Shown here: one piece after another, positions 22,459 through 30,770 of the stretch | How positions within the stretch are numbered: position 1 is the first letter of the stretch | Layout: every line of letters begins with the position of its first letter | Assembly (NCBI GenBank): GCA_013115125.1 | Contig: JABANN010000338.1 | Coordinates: forward strand, 1-37,508 | Reading direction: 5' to 3' | DNA from: Perkinsus olseni | Lineage: Eukaryota > Perkinsozoa > Perkinsida | Length of the DNA stretch: 37,508 bases | Made by a program: the position numbers and the translations under genes | Notes under the pieces: model-generated | What the model was told of the DNA's origin: nothing | Databases searched by the model: none | Seen by the model: only the letters and a program-made list of their open reading frames with translations

Positions 22459-23236
22459 CTATGTGATGTGACCCCACACTGTCGGCCAGACATCGCTGAT
22501 GTCTCGCCGACAGCGGCTCGTCTATTGCCTCGCTCTCATCTTAATCTCTCCCCAACCGATGTGAATCTTGTCGATACTACATACATGTACACATTCATTT
22601 ACACTCAGGCTGCACGGCAGCACGTGAGCACCCCAAAGAGCAAAGACCTTTCCTGCACCAACTGGCACATCAACGCGATTAACGTGTGTATAGCGTCCCA
22701 TCCGCTCTCGCAATGATATGATTGGCGCACGATTCAAACGAACCGGAAGGTCACTATTCGCCCATCTCGGGTAACACTACAACCCTCGCCGTAGTAGCCC
22801 TGCTGAGCCCCAAGTGGAACTCCAAAAACACAACATAGCAGTGCATCAGTGCATCGAAACGTCTTATTGTTGTTTCTACCACCCTACAGCTGCTGGTGGT
22901 CCTCCATTAACGCCGGCCGAACTACGTAGTACGTGTTGACTGTGCATTAGGGCTGTGGCTCTCTCCGCTAGTACCTAAAGCCCAATCGTGAAAAAGATAT
23001 TGCTAGATACAAGGGCCATAGAAAGAGGCATCAACACAGACTAGGATGGCACTTCCAACCACGTTGGTAGCTAGTATCATAAAATGACTTTGCGGCATAA
23101 CATGATGATGAGCAAGAAAAAATCCACGCGTAGACATTTCACGCATGAAAATCGCAGGCCCTGAGTAAGAGCCACGTGCTACAGACAATGACTGAGAAAA
23201 TTGGTAAAATTTCCTGAAAGATCTTTAATAATCTAC
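22459..23236. other. Intergenic, nothing recognised
   Basis: About 780 bp between the candidate NTE leader and the small gene at 23237. Open frames on both strands are short, without family motifs and without a consistent exon chain. It should contain the NTE promoter. Confidence 0.45.
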
Positions 23237-23503
23237 TCAACGTGCTGATGGATGACCGCCACCCCTTTCCACTACCGCCTTCCTCGCGCATAGTATCCTG
23301 AATGTATTGTACTGGTTCCTGATGGTAGACTCCACATCAGCTGCCATGTCACTACCACTGCCATTGCTTTCACCACTACGATTATCAAGGATTCTGAAAC
23401 GTAAAAAAGGGACGTGCCGTTCGGGACGGAAGAGCGTTCAGCCGATGGACAACGGCAAGGCAGCATACCGACAACGGGTCGGGTAGGTCGCGATGGTACG
23501 CAT
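23237..23503 (-). CDS. Small two-exon hypothetical protein (63 aa)
   Basis: Exon 1 (23469-23503, MRTIATYPTRC) and exon 2 (23237-23393) join in frame across a 75 nt intron with GTATGC donor and TTTCAG acceptor. They give a small basic protein with a Ser/Gly-rich middle (NRSGESNGSGSDMAADVEST), an amphipathic stretch (RNQYNTFRILCARKAVVERG) and a stop after GGGHPSAR. No family recognised. The basic, acid-poor N-terminus could be an organelle-targeting sequence. It lies just downstream of the coiled-coil gene on the same strand. Confidence 0.45.
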
Positions 23504-23633
23504 TCTATAGAGGATCTCAGTGGCGAATTCTAGGCAATTATTTAAGGCATACCACAAGACAATCCAGCACATTCAAGGCTTTATTGCAATGCAGTACTAC
23601 GGAACCATCCCCCCTCCCCCTTAAGACATCGGC

Positions 23634-24682
23634 CTACCCCTCCTTGTCGGCCCCTTCCTTAATGTAGGCCTCCAAGGCTCCCAAGGCTCTCTCAAGCTGT
23701 CCGGAGAGATCCTGCATCCTCTTGTTAAGCTCTGGTGGCAACTCCTTCGATAAGTAAGGCGACGGTAGAGGCAACGCTGGGGCAGTCGGAGCGGTGTTGT
23801 AAGCTCCAAACTGACGATAAAGGAAAGATCATATACTAATCAAACAGGATACTGCAACTTCTGTTGTGACTCCACGGACCGAGACCGTCCGACGGACATG
23901 GACGATACACGAGTGATCACTACTAGCGTGACGCTGTCAGCGTAGAGCGTGAAAGAAGCACCGGCAAGAAAAACTGATATCGTCAACACACCGCGCAACG
24001 TGACACTGCAATGCAAGATCCCCGGCAGTACCGTTCCGACTGATCCGCGTGTGGCCTGAGTTCTTTCCAGCTGCGACCACCTCTGGCTGGCGTAGCTCGC
24101 CACCTGCCTATGGAGGTCATTGACAGCAGACTCCAACTCCGATAAAGCTGCTTGCGCAGTTGACAGTAATCTGATAGCCGAGCCGGGCATTTGCCTAGGC
24201 TCCCACGACCAACGCCCAGGTTCAATTCCTGGCCGCTCTTTGTATTACGCTTCAATATGAGCAGCATCCTGCTCCCTCTGAGCCACAGCCGATCGGATGG
24301 AGTCCACCTTCGGAGCGATCTCCCCTCGTAACTGAAAAACTCAAATATTCCTTCCTAAATACCACATTTTCCCGAATCTCCGTCTGTTTGAATGAGACGA
24401 CAGCCTCCTGTCGCAATTATCCCGAGACTCGACCCTCAGGCTTATCATTCCCAACGACACTCAATGCTATACGATCGTCAACCTCACGAGAATTTTTTCG
24501 AGTTGAATACGATACTCTGATGAACCCTCGATAATATAGTCACCCCAGCAACCGACCATGTCCTTTATTTGGTCCAGTTTCTTCTGACTGTTGTCTATCT
24601 CATTATGTACTTGTTCCACCTGCTGCTTGAACTGAGCGTTCACAGCCCCCGCCTGTCGTAGCGTTACGGCCGAGGGTGACAT
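23634..24682 (-). CDS. Coiled-coil protein, possibly nucleoporin-like
   Basis: Exons read MSPSAVTLRQAGAVNAQFKQ...EIDNSQKKLDQIKDMVGCWG, then GEIAPKVDSIRSAVAQREQD, then (across intron 24195-24248) LLSTAQAALSELESAVNDLH...ASYASQRWSQLERTQATRG. The terminal exon is FGAYNTAPTAPALPLPSPYL...KRMQDLSGQLERALGALEAY, stop at 23634. Heptad-like coiled coils dominate, with one FG followed by a Pro/Ala-rich linker. This is reminiscent of the coiled-coil part of Nup58/Nup54/Nup62-type nucleoporins, but without FG repeats the resemblance is weak. The start chosen is the ATG 148 bp downstream of the uS11m stop; an earlier non-AUG frame extends upstream and cannot be excluded. Confidence 0.6.
24195..24248 (+). 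other. Intron (54 nt) of the coiled-coil gene with perfect T-arm, antisense to the gene
   Basis: Gene-strand borders are GTAATACAAAG...GGGAGCCTAG; joining gives QDAAHIEA-QMPGSAIRLL in frame. On the plus strand it holds CCAGGTTCAATTCCTGG, a perfect 5 bp T stem around a canonical 7 nt T loop, followed by CCGCTC. Length and layout match the antisense NTE intron at 19785-19837 (53 nt). Confidence 0.75.
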
Positions 24683-24830
24683 CAAATTCGAATACCCTGA
24701 TGGAAGTATCAAAGACTTGCTTCGGTACCACTCGAACAGCCGACCACGATTTTTCTTGGAGTGCCAATGAACACAACGCCCTCGATCTTGTCGGAAACGC
24801 GACAGCAACAGCGGCAGCGCTCAGCATGCT

Positions 24831-26241
24831 TCACACGCGACGCCGCTTCCTCGGCCGATTCACCTTCCCCTTGGGCAACCTAGGCTCGTGTGTGACACTT
24901 GTTATCTGTAATGCCAATATCATAGAAGCCAACGGAAGATGAACAGCATCACCTTGAGGCCGTTGGTAGTGAGACCCCGTACGAATGGGCCGATCTGAGT
25001 AGAAGCGGGCACTACCCGTATCCTCAGAGGCTATGGACGGTGAAAGCGACGACAGCCGACTAAGTGCACGAGCGCAACAGCGGCGGCCGGTTCGTGTCGG
25101 AACGAGGTGGGTTCGGGTCGGTCCACTACTCACTCTCATGAGATAACGGAACCGCAGATCAGCGCACGTGACTCCTAATCGGCGCATCTTCTTAGCGACA
25201 CTTTGACCAATCCTGAGGAAAGATATCCGAAACCAAATTGGCGACAAATATGAAGGATGCCGGGATTGAACCCGCGATCTATGCAACTGTTGCTCACCGC
25301 TCCGCCGTTTTGTTGCCTTTCCTCTTGCACTTCCTGATGCCGACTCTCCCTGCGTTGGTCAGAGATACAGTCCGTCTGTTCCACGACTTGTTTATCACGG
25401 TAGCCTGTCACAGACAAGGACAACTAAGAGGCATTCCGGACAAATTTCGGTTGCTTGGGACACAGCACACAATTGTGGACCGGGTTCGAACCCCACCGGG
25501 GACACTTTTAATGCATTATTCCCGGAGATCACAGAACGTATACCGTATGGTATCTTTTTTTCTCCGCGGGTCTAATCAAAGGCTGTTCGGTTTGCCAGTT
25601 TCCGAGATCCGCAATGCAGCAGACAGCTTCAAAAATCCGTTAGCAACAAATTGCTGCCTTGTTGCCAACAATGCATGAGGCGAGAGAACACGACTAGCAA
25701 GCCGCTCACACAAGCATGCGTCATAGAAAACGAATTGCACGCGAGCCCTTGAAATGAATGCGAGCCGAAACACACTCTCTCCCCCTAACAACCAGCCCTC
25801 ACTTGGCAGTTGTTTTTCGTGCCATACACAACAATCTCGAATACATGGTCAGGCTCGAAGATACGCCCGTTCTGATTCCTGAGAAAGATTCTTCTCTCTG
25901 CACTGTAGCCGCGACCAGCGGGAACATGAGAAAATGAAACCGCGGTTGATGGCAGTTAACTGGGAGGCGCTACAAAGGCTCTTACCGCTCCACATGGTAG
26001 AACTCCGGTCGTCCTCCGCCGAGCTTGAAGTTCATAAAATTACCCTGCGGCACGAATCAACTTTCTCATGTGTAAAGAGACGGCAATTTACCGGGAATTT
26101 CCTTCTCTCCTTTTTTGACATCGCATTGAGCTTGAGCTTATGAGCCTTCTCCCGGGCCTCCTTGATGGACTGCAGCGCCTCTTCTGCACTCTTGCTCATC
26201 GCCCGACTGTCTGCCGCAAAACTCCGCATTCCAGTCAGCAT
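24831..26241 (-). CDS. Mitochondrial small-subunit ribosomal protein uS11m
   Basis: Predicted mitoribosome protein of the platform, binding small-subunit rRNA near the E site. Exon 1 (26092-26241) encodes exactly 50 residues, MLTGMRSFAADSRAMSK to KKERRKFP, with a basic N-terminal region. A 47 nt intron (26045-26091) leads to NFMNFKLGGGRPEFYHVER, then FEPDHVFEIVVYGTKNNCQ. Across intron 25405-25802 comes ATVINKSWNRRTVSLTNAGR and KCKRKGNKTAER. Intron 25213-25297 leads to IGQSVAKKMRRLGVTCADLR. Last come IGPFVRGLTTNGLK and, after a 47 nt intron, ITSVTHEPRLPKGKVNRPRK with a final RRRV. The NN, saG-G-(K) and C-terminal T-x-x-PHNGxRPxKxRRV-like signature fit uS11. The two T-arm-bearing introns sit inside it. 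Confidence 0.82.
25213..25297 (-). other. uS11m intron (85 nt) with T-arm-like core, sense
   Basis: The intron GTGAGCAACAG...CTTTCCTCAG joins KGNKTAER to IGQSVAKKM in frame. Twenty-odd nt after the donor lies GCGGGTTCAATCCCGGCA, sharing GGGTTCRATCCCGGCA with the folD and antisense NTE introns, including the same 6 nt loop. The 3' half is unrelated filler with a pyrimidine tract. Confidence 0.75.
25405..25802 (-). other. Longer uS11m intron (398 nt) with a palindromic GGTTCGAACC T-arm-like site
   Basis: Joins TKNNCQ to ATVINKSW in frame. At about 25483-25507 it contains ACCGGGTTCGAACCCCACCG; the decamer GGTTCGAACC is its own complement, so orientation cannot be assigned, though CCGGGGACA after it on the plus strand resembles a tRNA acceptor end. 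The remainder is unremarkable. Confidence 0.55.
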
Positions 26242-26832
26242 CGATGATGACCTACCCAGGTGAGCCCGTCAAGACGAACGAAGCTTTCATCTATCGTGGT
26301 CGGGCCAACTAGGGTTTTGATCACTAACGGGACCAAACTGTGTGTCAAGTACTCAGTTTGGCAACAATCATCACTGACTGGTCGCCGCTGTGGCAACCTC
26401 ATAATCCTCACTATTTCATGCATTAATGCCAATGTAGTGATGGCAGTCATATAGTGTTGTACACTCCCTAGCCACAAGCGACAATGACACCACTTATCGC
26501 GACACAGTTCTGGTGTCGAACTGCTGCGGTGCTAACCCACTTCATTCGAGTGTGCACGGGAATGATGCAGCATAGGCCGCGGCCTGATGCCTGATAGCCA
26601 GGCAGTGCCCAGTTGATGGCTCACCTGTAAACTGGTTGCATAAGGCTCGCTACTCGCCGGATAAGCGGCATACTAGAAACAACCATCTGCACGGAAAATA
26701 CGCGGCCCTGTCTCTTGCAGGGACTGATAATTCAACTCGCCGCCCGTAAACATGATAAACTGAGATGGTGCGATTCAACAACAACAGCTGAAAACCTCCA
26801 CTTCAACCTGGTGATGAAACCCTCACAGCCTT
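26242..26832. other. Intergenic between uS11m and the intronless gene
   Basis: About 590 bp. A minus-strand open frame at 26235-26477 overlaps the uS11m start region and has no family motif. No RNA gene or repeat was seen. It should contain the uS11m promoter and the 3' end of the next gene. Confidence 0.4.
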
Positions 26833-27813
26833 TCAAAAATAGAAACAACTCAGGGTTCCGTCACCTGAGTCAGCCTTCTCCGAGTACAGGGCGAGCACCG
26901 TATCATCCGCTCCCGCCAGCACGTACCGATAGAACGAAGATCCTTTACACAAGTGAGATGCCGGCCGAAACTTGTCCGCGATCCACAGAGAACTCTCATC
27001 GCCTTTACAACAGAACATAGCCACCCACTGCTCCCCGACGAACCAGGCATCTTTCGTCTCGACGTCATCAGCACTGCGAGGGAGCCGCGTCTCCTTCTTC
27101 CCCCGCACAAGCGAGCTACGTCCGTGGCCCAACTTGAACTGAGTGATGATAGTCTGACCCTCGGGTGAAACTCTGGCCATCTCCACACAACCACGAATGT
27201 AGGCTAGCCTAGGGGCAATGCTCATGCACTCGGACACCACGCCGTGCCAAAGCAGATGAGCGCGACGGTAGATTCCCTCTCCCTTTAAACGCACAGCATT
27301 CAACGAGGTAGTAGTTCCTCTGAGTGTCGTCAGGAAAAGCATACCGTCGCCAATGACAATACTCGTCTCGGTCCCATTAACCACAAGACCTTCCACGACG
27401 TAAAGCTTGAAGAAGGCGCCTGTTTTCATATCATATACGGAGACCCTCGAGTTCTTCGTATGCAGGACGACGAGATGATCTTCGGCCGAGTCGTAGGCGT
27501 AGGCCCCTCCAGTATGGCAGGCCTCCAACGCCAGACAGGGTGTGGGGCCTCCCTGTAAAGGTCGCACTACAAGGCAGCCGGGGCTGGAGAACACACCCAT
27601 CGTCTCACCCCCACGAACAAACACGTGTAGGGGGATGTGTGGTACGCGGGTGTAAGTTCGACCCTTCTCTGTTGGTTTGGTGTCGCGCGCCTTAAAACAG
27701 CCGAGGATCTCCTGTTGCAGGTCATCTATCGGCTCCCTTCTCGGGCCGCCTCTCCTCCACAGCTCATCGAGGCAGCTCAACTCCAACGACATAATATGGG
27801 ACGGCGCCTTCAT
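26833..27813 (-). CDS. Hypothetical intronless protein (326 aa), beta-repeat character
   Basis: A single uninterrupted frame starting MKAPSHIMSLELSCLDELWR and ending TLSCFYF. After about 60 residues it becomes beta-strand-rich with recurring short blocks (GVFSSPGCLVVRPL; HLVVLHTKNSRVSVYDMKTG; SIVIGDGMLFLTTLRGT; AWFVGEQWVAMFCCKGDESS; YVLAGADDTVLALYSEKADS). This is what a divergent WD-like beta propeller or similar repeat fold looks like. No signal peptide or membrane segment. I do not recognise the family. It stands out as the only large intronless gene in a minus-strand array where neighbours have 5-15 introns. Confidence 0.72.
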   Translation of the reverse strand: MKAPSHIMSLELSCLDELWRRGGPRREPIDDLQQEILGCFKARDTKPTEKGRTYTRVPHIPLHVFVRGGETMGVFSSPGCLVVRPLQGGPTPCLALEACHTGGAYAYDSAEDHLVVLHTKNSRVSVYDMKTGAFFKLYVVEGLVVNGTETSIVIGDGMLFLTTLRGTTTSLNAVRLKGEGIYRRAHLLWHGVVSECMSIAPRLAYIRGCVEMARVSPEGQTIITQFKLGHGRSSLVRGKKETRLPRSADDVETKDAWFVGEQWVAMFCCKGDESSLWIADKFRPASHLCKGSSFYRYVLAGADDTVLALYSEKADSGDGTLSCFYF

Positions 27814-28079
27814 GGCCAGACCAATAGAGAACTAAATTGAAACTATCAATTCGCAGCAGCCTCGCCCGTCTTTCAGAGGGACATACTCAATCGAATAAGA
27901 CTGTCCGGCGATCGATATAGATTCCCCGTACCATTCTCTATAGCGATTCTCTAGCTATCTTGCTCGATCGTTGAACCCTTCCAGTAGCAATGAGCTCCCT
28001 CCAGAAAAACAACAGCCTCTCAGTATGCTGGAAACTTCACTGTAAAAACTCTCCCATACAGACCGTAAGAACTCATGCC

Positions 28080-29940
28080 TCAGTCAAGCTTCGGGAGGCC
28101 GAGACTGAGCCGGGCGAGGTTGTACCTAACAAATGTCAAGCGTAAGAGAGTATTCTTAGAGAACCATCAGGGGAGCTCAGAGGAAGTGTCTGCTCACGTG
28201 TTCTTCAAAAGCATCGCGATGGTCATGGGTCCAACGCCGCCTGGGACCTGGAAAGCAGGAGGTGGGGACAGTAGGGGACTCAAGGGGAGATGATACGCCC
28301 TACAGGGGTAATATAAGAGCAGTGCTCCTTCACATTCTCATAGTCGACATCACCAACAAGACGGTAACTGAGATGATGAAAATGGCAGAAACACAGCGGA
28401 GCGAAGCAGAAACTTACCCAGACTTTTTAGTGGCGTCCTCAACGCTATTGATTCCAACGTCAATCACAACAGCGCCCTCCTTCACCCAGTCAGCCTTGAT
28501 GAAGTTAGCGCGACCTGAGATGCCGCTGCCGGGATCGAACCCGAGACCTTCCACCCACCGATAGCAGCAATAACAATATCAGCCCTTCTGACCACTCCCG
28601 GCAGGTCTCGAGTCTTCGAGTGGCACACTGTGACCGTGGCGTTCTCGTGTATCAGTAGCAGCGCCACTGGCATACCCTTACACAACAACCTTCCTTAGCT
28701 CAGCCACCCACAACCTCGCCACCTACCACAATATTGCTCCGGCCAACGACCACCGCGTTCTTCCCCGCGATCTCAATCTTGTATCGCTTCAACAGTTCAA
28801 TAACACCGTACCTAACACGAATGGCAAATTTGAGAGCTGGGAGGGGATAGTTAACCGCTATTGACCGCCTGCCCCATCCCATGCAACTCGCGACGCTGAT
28901 TCAGAATCTATGATCGCTTTTCTCTTGAGACGCGCACTATCTTTCAAAAAAGTACACCACGATTTTTCACTAGGCTACATTAGCTATTGCAGCCCACTAA
29001 AAACACTGTCGCCCCCACTTCCTACGGCGTGCATGATATCGCCTTGGGCTGAACACCCTTCAAAGCAAGGGCTCCAATATTTGCGGGGTCAAAACCATCA
29101 ACATCCTTCTCAACTAAGAGGACCATGTCTCAACACAAGCCCACCACCCGCCAGGCTCTACTCATGATCCTGCCCAGGACCTTCTGTTCGCTGATATGAG
29201 GCGGCAGTGGCAGCTGCACCAAAATGCCGTGGACCTCGGGATCCGCGTTGAACCGAGACACCGCGGCCAGTACTTCCTCCTGCGGGCTTCAGATCGGCTC
29301 CGCGAGAGCAGAAGAGATGCACTACCTCACTGCACGTGTCTGGAAGGACCTTCTCCCTGCTGATGAAGCCCACTTCCGCCGCGGCCTTCTTCTTCATACG
29401 GACGTAGGTAGCCGAGTCTGGCCTATCCCCCACCAGAATCACTGCGATACCCGGCGTTACCCCGTGAGCGGCCTGAAGACGGCAGGACGATCGCAGACGA
29501 ATCAACTGCACCACAAAGGGTGTTCCAATTCGATAAGCGCCGACATGATCAGACTGAAACAATGAGCAGACTTCAAAGTACAGGGTGGAAATCTATGAAG
29601 CTCAGATCTCAGTGAATCCAGATTCATCCTTCATAGCGGAAAGCCCTGTCTACTACTTTCCGTGATTTGAATGCCGAATCGGAACACCCTGTCCTGTATG
29701 AAGTAGGTCCGAAAATCATGCTTCGCTCCGCCCGAAGGAGAGACGAAAGAAACACTGCACCCATCGGACACTTAGCACATAAAAGTTCTACCATCGCGCA
29801 CAGCCCCTCGAACGTTTAAGGATCGCAAGGCGAAGGCAGTCCATTGCGTATTAGACTACCTTCATCTCTTCTCCAAGCTGTTTGAGCTCCGCCCTCACCT
29901 CCTGGGCTACTTTCTTGCCATCGATGATTTGATAGGTCAT
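28080..29940 (-). CDS. folD: Methylenetetrahydrofolate dehydrogenase/cyclohydrolase (FolD/MTHFD2 type)
   Basis: Bifunctional one-carbon enzyme interconverting methylene-, methenyl- and 10-formyl-THF. Exons give [20 protein letters not shown] (start 29940), then [20 protein letters not shown] with [11 protein letters not shown] (catalytic YxxxK region), then [60 protein letters not shown], and [20 protein letters not shown] (NAD(P) loop, joined across a 50 nt intron). [10 protein letters not shown] and [18 protein letters not shown] (across the 44 nt T-arm intron) follow, then [37 protein letters not shown] and a last exon [13 protein letters not shown] ending at 28080. Length and motif order fit a complete one-domain enzyme of about 300 aa. 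No clear targeting peptide, so it is either cytosolic or starts upstream. The first intron is long (about 29570-29857). Confidence 0.93.
28368..28417 (-). other. folD intron (50 nt) carrying GCTTCGCTCCGC
   Basis: GTAAGTTTCTGCTTCGCTCC...CATCATCTCAG joins DATKKSG to [16 protein letters not shown] in frame. The 12-mer GCTTCGCTCCGC starts 10 nt after the donor. The same word occurs in the first folD intron (29720-29731), in intron 31283-31355 (antisense) and near 36031. Confidence 0.7.
28515..28558 (-). other. folD intron (44 nt) made up largely of a tRNA 3'-half-like sequence, sense
   Basis: GTGGGTGGAAGG...GGCATCTCAG joins IVIAAIG to [10 protein letters not shown] in frame, the exact FolD family sequence. 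The middle is CTCGGGTTCGATCCCGGCA. With only 44 nt the T-arm-like block, its acceptor-like flank and the splice sites fill the whole intron. It shares 23 of 24 bases with the antisense NTE intron at 19785-19837. Confidence 0.8.
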
Positions 29941-29965
29941 AAAGGAGCCGCGGTCAGAAAAAACA

Positions 29966-30000
29966 CTTCACCGGGAATCGAACCCACAGCCTCACGGTAG
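29966..30000 (-). other. tRNA 3'-end-like sequence with T-run in the 103 bp gap upstream of folD
   Basis: On the minus strand TGTGGGTTCGATTCCCGGTG (canonical 7 nt T loop) is followed by AAGTG and six T, as at the end of a Pol III gene. It sits between the stop of the upstream gene (30044) and the folD ATG (29940). No 5' half with matching acceptor stem was found, so this is a tRNA fragment, not a tRNA gene. Confidence 0.55.
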
Positions 30001-30043
30001 CAGTAACTCAAACACAACACACGGAGACCGGACGTTATTTTCT

Positions 30044-30603
30044 CTATGAAATGATCTGCGAGGAGATGCCGAGTTGCCTCATACGCTTCAGCAGCCGCAA
30101 CGCCTCCACGTCACTGAGAAAAGGGGGGGGGCAATCGGTAGAGGAAACCACTTAGTTCGATCAATGCTAACAACGCCCCCTGCTCAATCGTGATGCATCG
30201 CCCCTTCCCAAGACGAGGAAAATCGGCGACCCACGGAATCACGCCTTACTTTGCCAGATCACTCTGGCTCTCGATAGTCGGGCTGTACAACCCGACTGCC
30301 CGGCGAAGCTCTTCATTGACGATCGGAGTCAACCTTACAGGGCATGAGTCTACCTCTGAGCGAACGGCGTCAGCGGCGACCCACCCCGGCTTCTTAGCTT
30401 CTCCTAGTGCTGGTTTGGTCATCTTGGCTGTTGCTTGTCTCTCCAGAATTCCTGTGAGGGCCGATGCGATGGCTAGAGACTCGGCAGTGAAGATGGAGTC
30501 CTTGCGCAAGAGTAGGCGCTTCGCTCCTGAGGCAATCGTGATAAGAAGGCAATATCAGGACCTTGAGGGTGCTCAATTGACGGATCTGGATCTCTCTTGA
30601 CAT
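30044..30603 (-). CDS. Hypothetical multi-exon protein
   Basis: A short first exon MSREIQIR joins, by a 55 nt intron with a weak GTCAAT donor, to AKRLLLRKDSIFTAESLAIA...ILERQATAKMTKPALGEAKK...VNEELRRAVGLYSPTIESQS. Across a longer intron with a pyrimidine/poly-C-rich 3' end it joins to NDVEALRLLKRMRQLGISSQ, stop at 30044. The result is about 120 residues, helical and basic at the start, with no membrane segment. Family unknown; the size and basic N-terminus would fit a small organellar protein, but that is speculation. Just 103 bp separate its stop from the folD start. The second exon begins GAGCGAAGCGCC, close to the GCGGAGCGAAGC word found in nearby introns. Confidence 0.5.
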
Positions 30604-30770
30604 TCAAAAATGAAATCTAGGATCGTCAATTCCAGTATCGGTTCAGTGAACAGACTTCGTAGCTGCACTGTTCGAGTGTACCCTTCTTGACGGACCGTCT
30701 GATTGCACTGCATATCAAGGCTACAGACAGCCTTTAGCTGAGCCGGTACCGTAAGCCTTGGACTGTCAAC

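Noticed and set aside
19800-28550. The GGTTCGATCC cores as mere near-palindromes rather than tRNA remnants
   Set aside because: GGGTTCGATCCC is close to self-complementary and this remains a real alternative. It was set aside because two units also have an A-box-like block at tRNA-like spacing and several are followed by T-runs or acceptor-like sequence.
21565-30000. Canonical functional tRNA genes
   Set aside because: None of the T-arm or A-box bearing segments folds into a full cloverleaf with a matched acceptor stem and a 7 nt anticodon loop, so none is called as a tRNA.
30190-30600. Plus-strand 136-aa ORF
   Set aside because: Ser/Arg-rich composition typical of an antisense shadow; the minus-strand exon chain through the same region joins cleanly.
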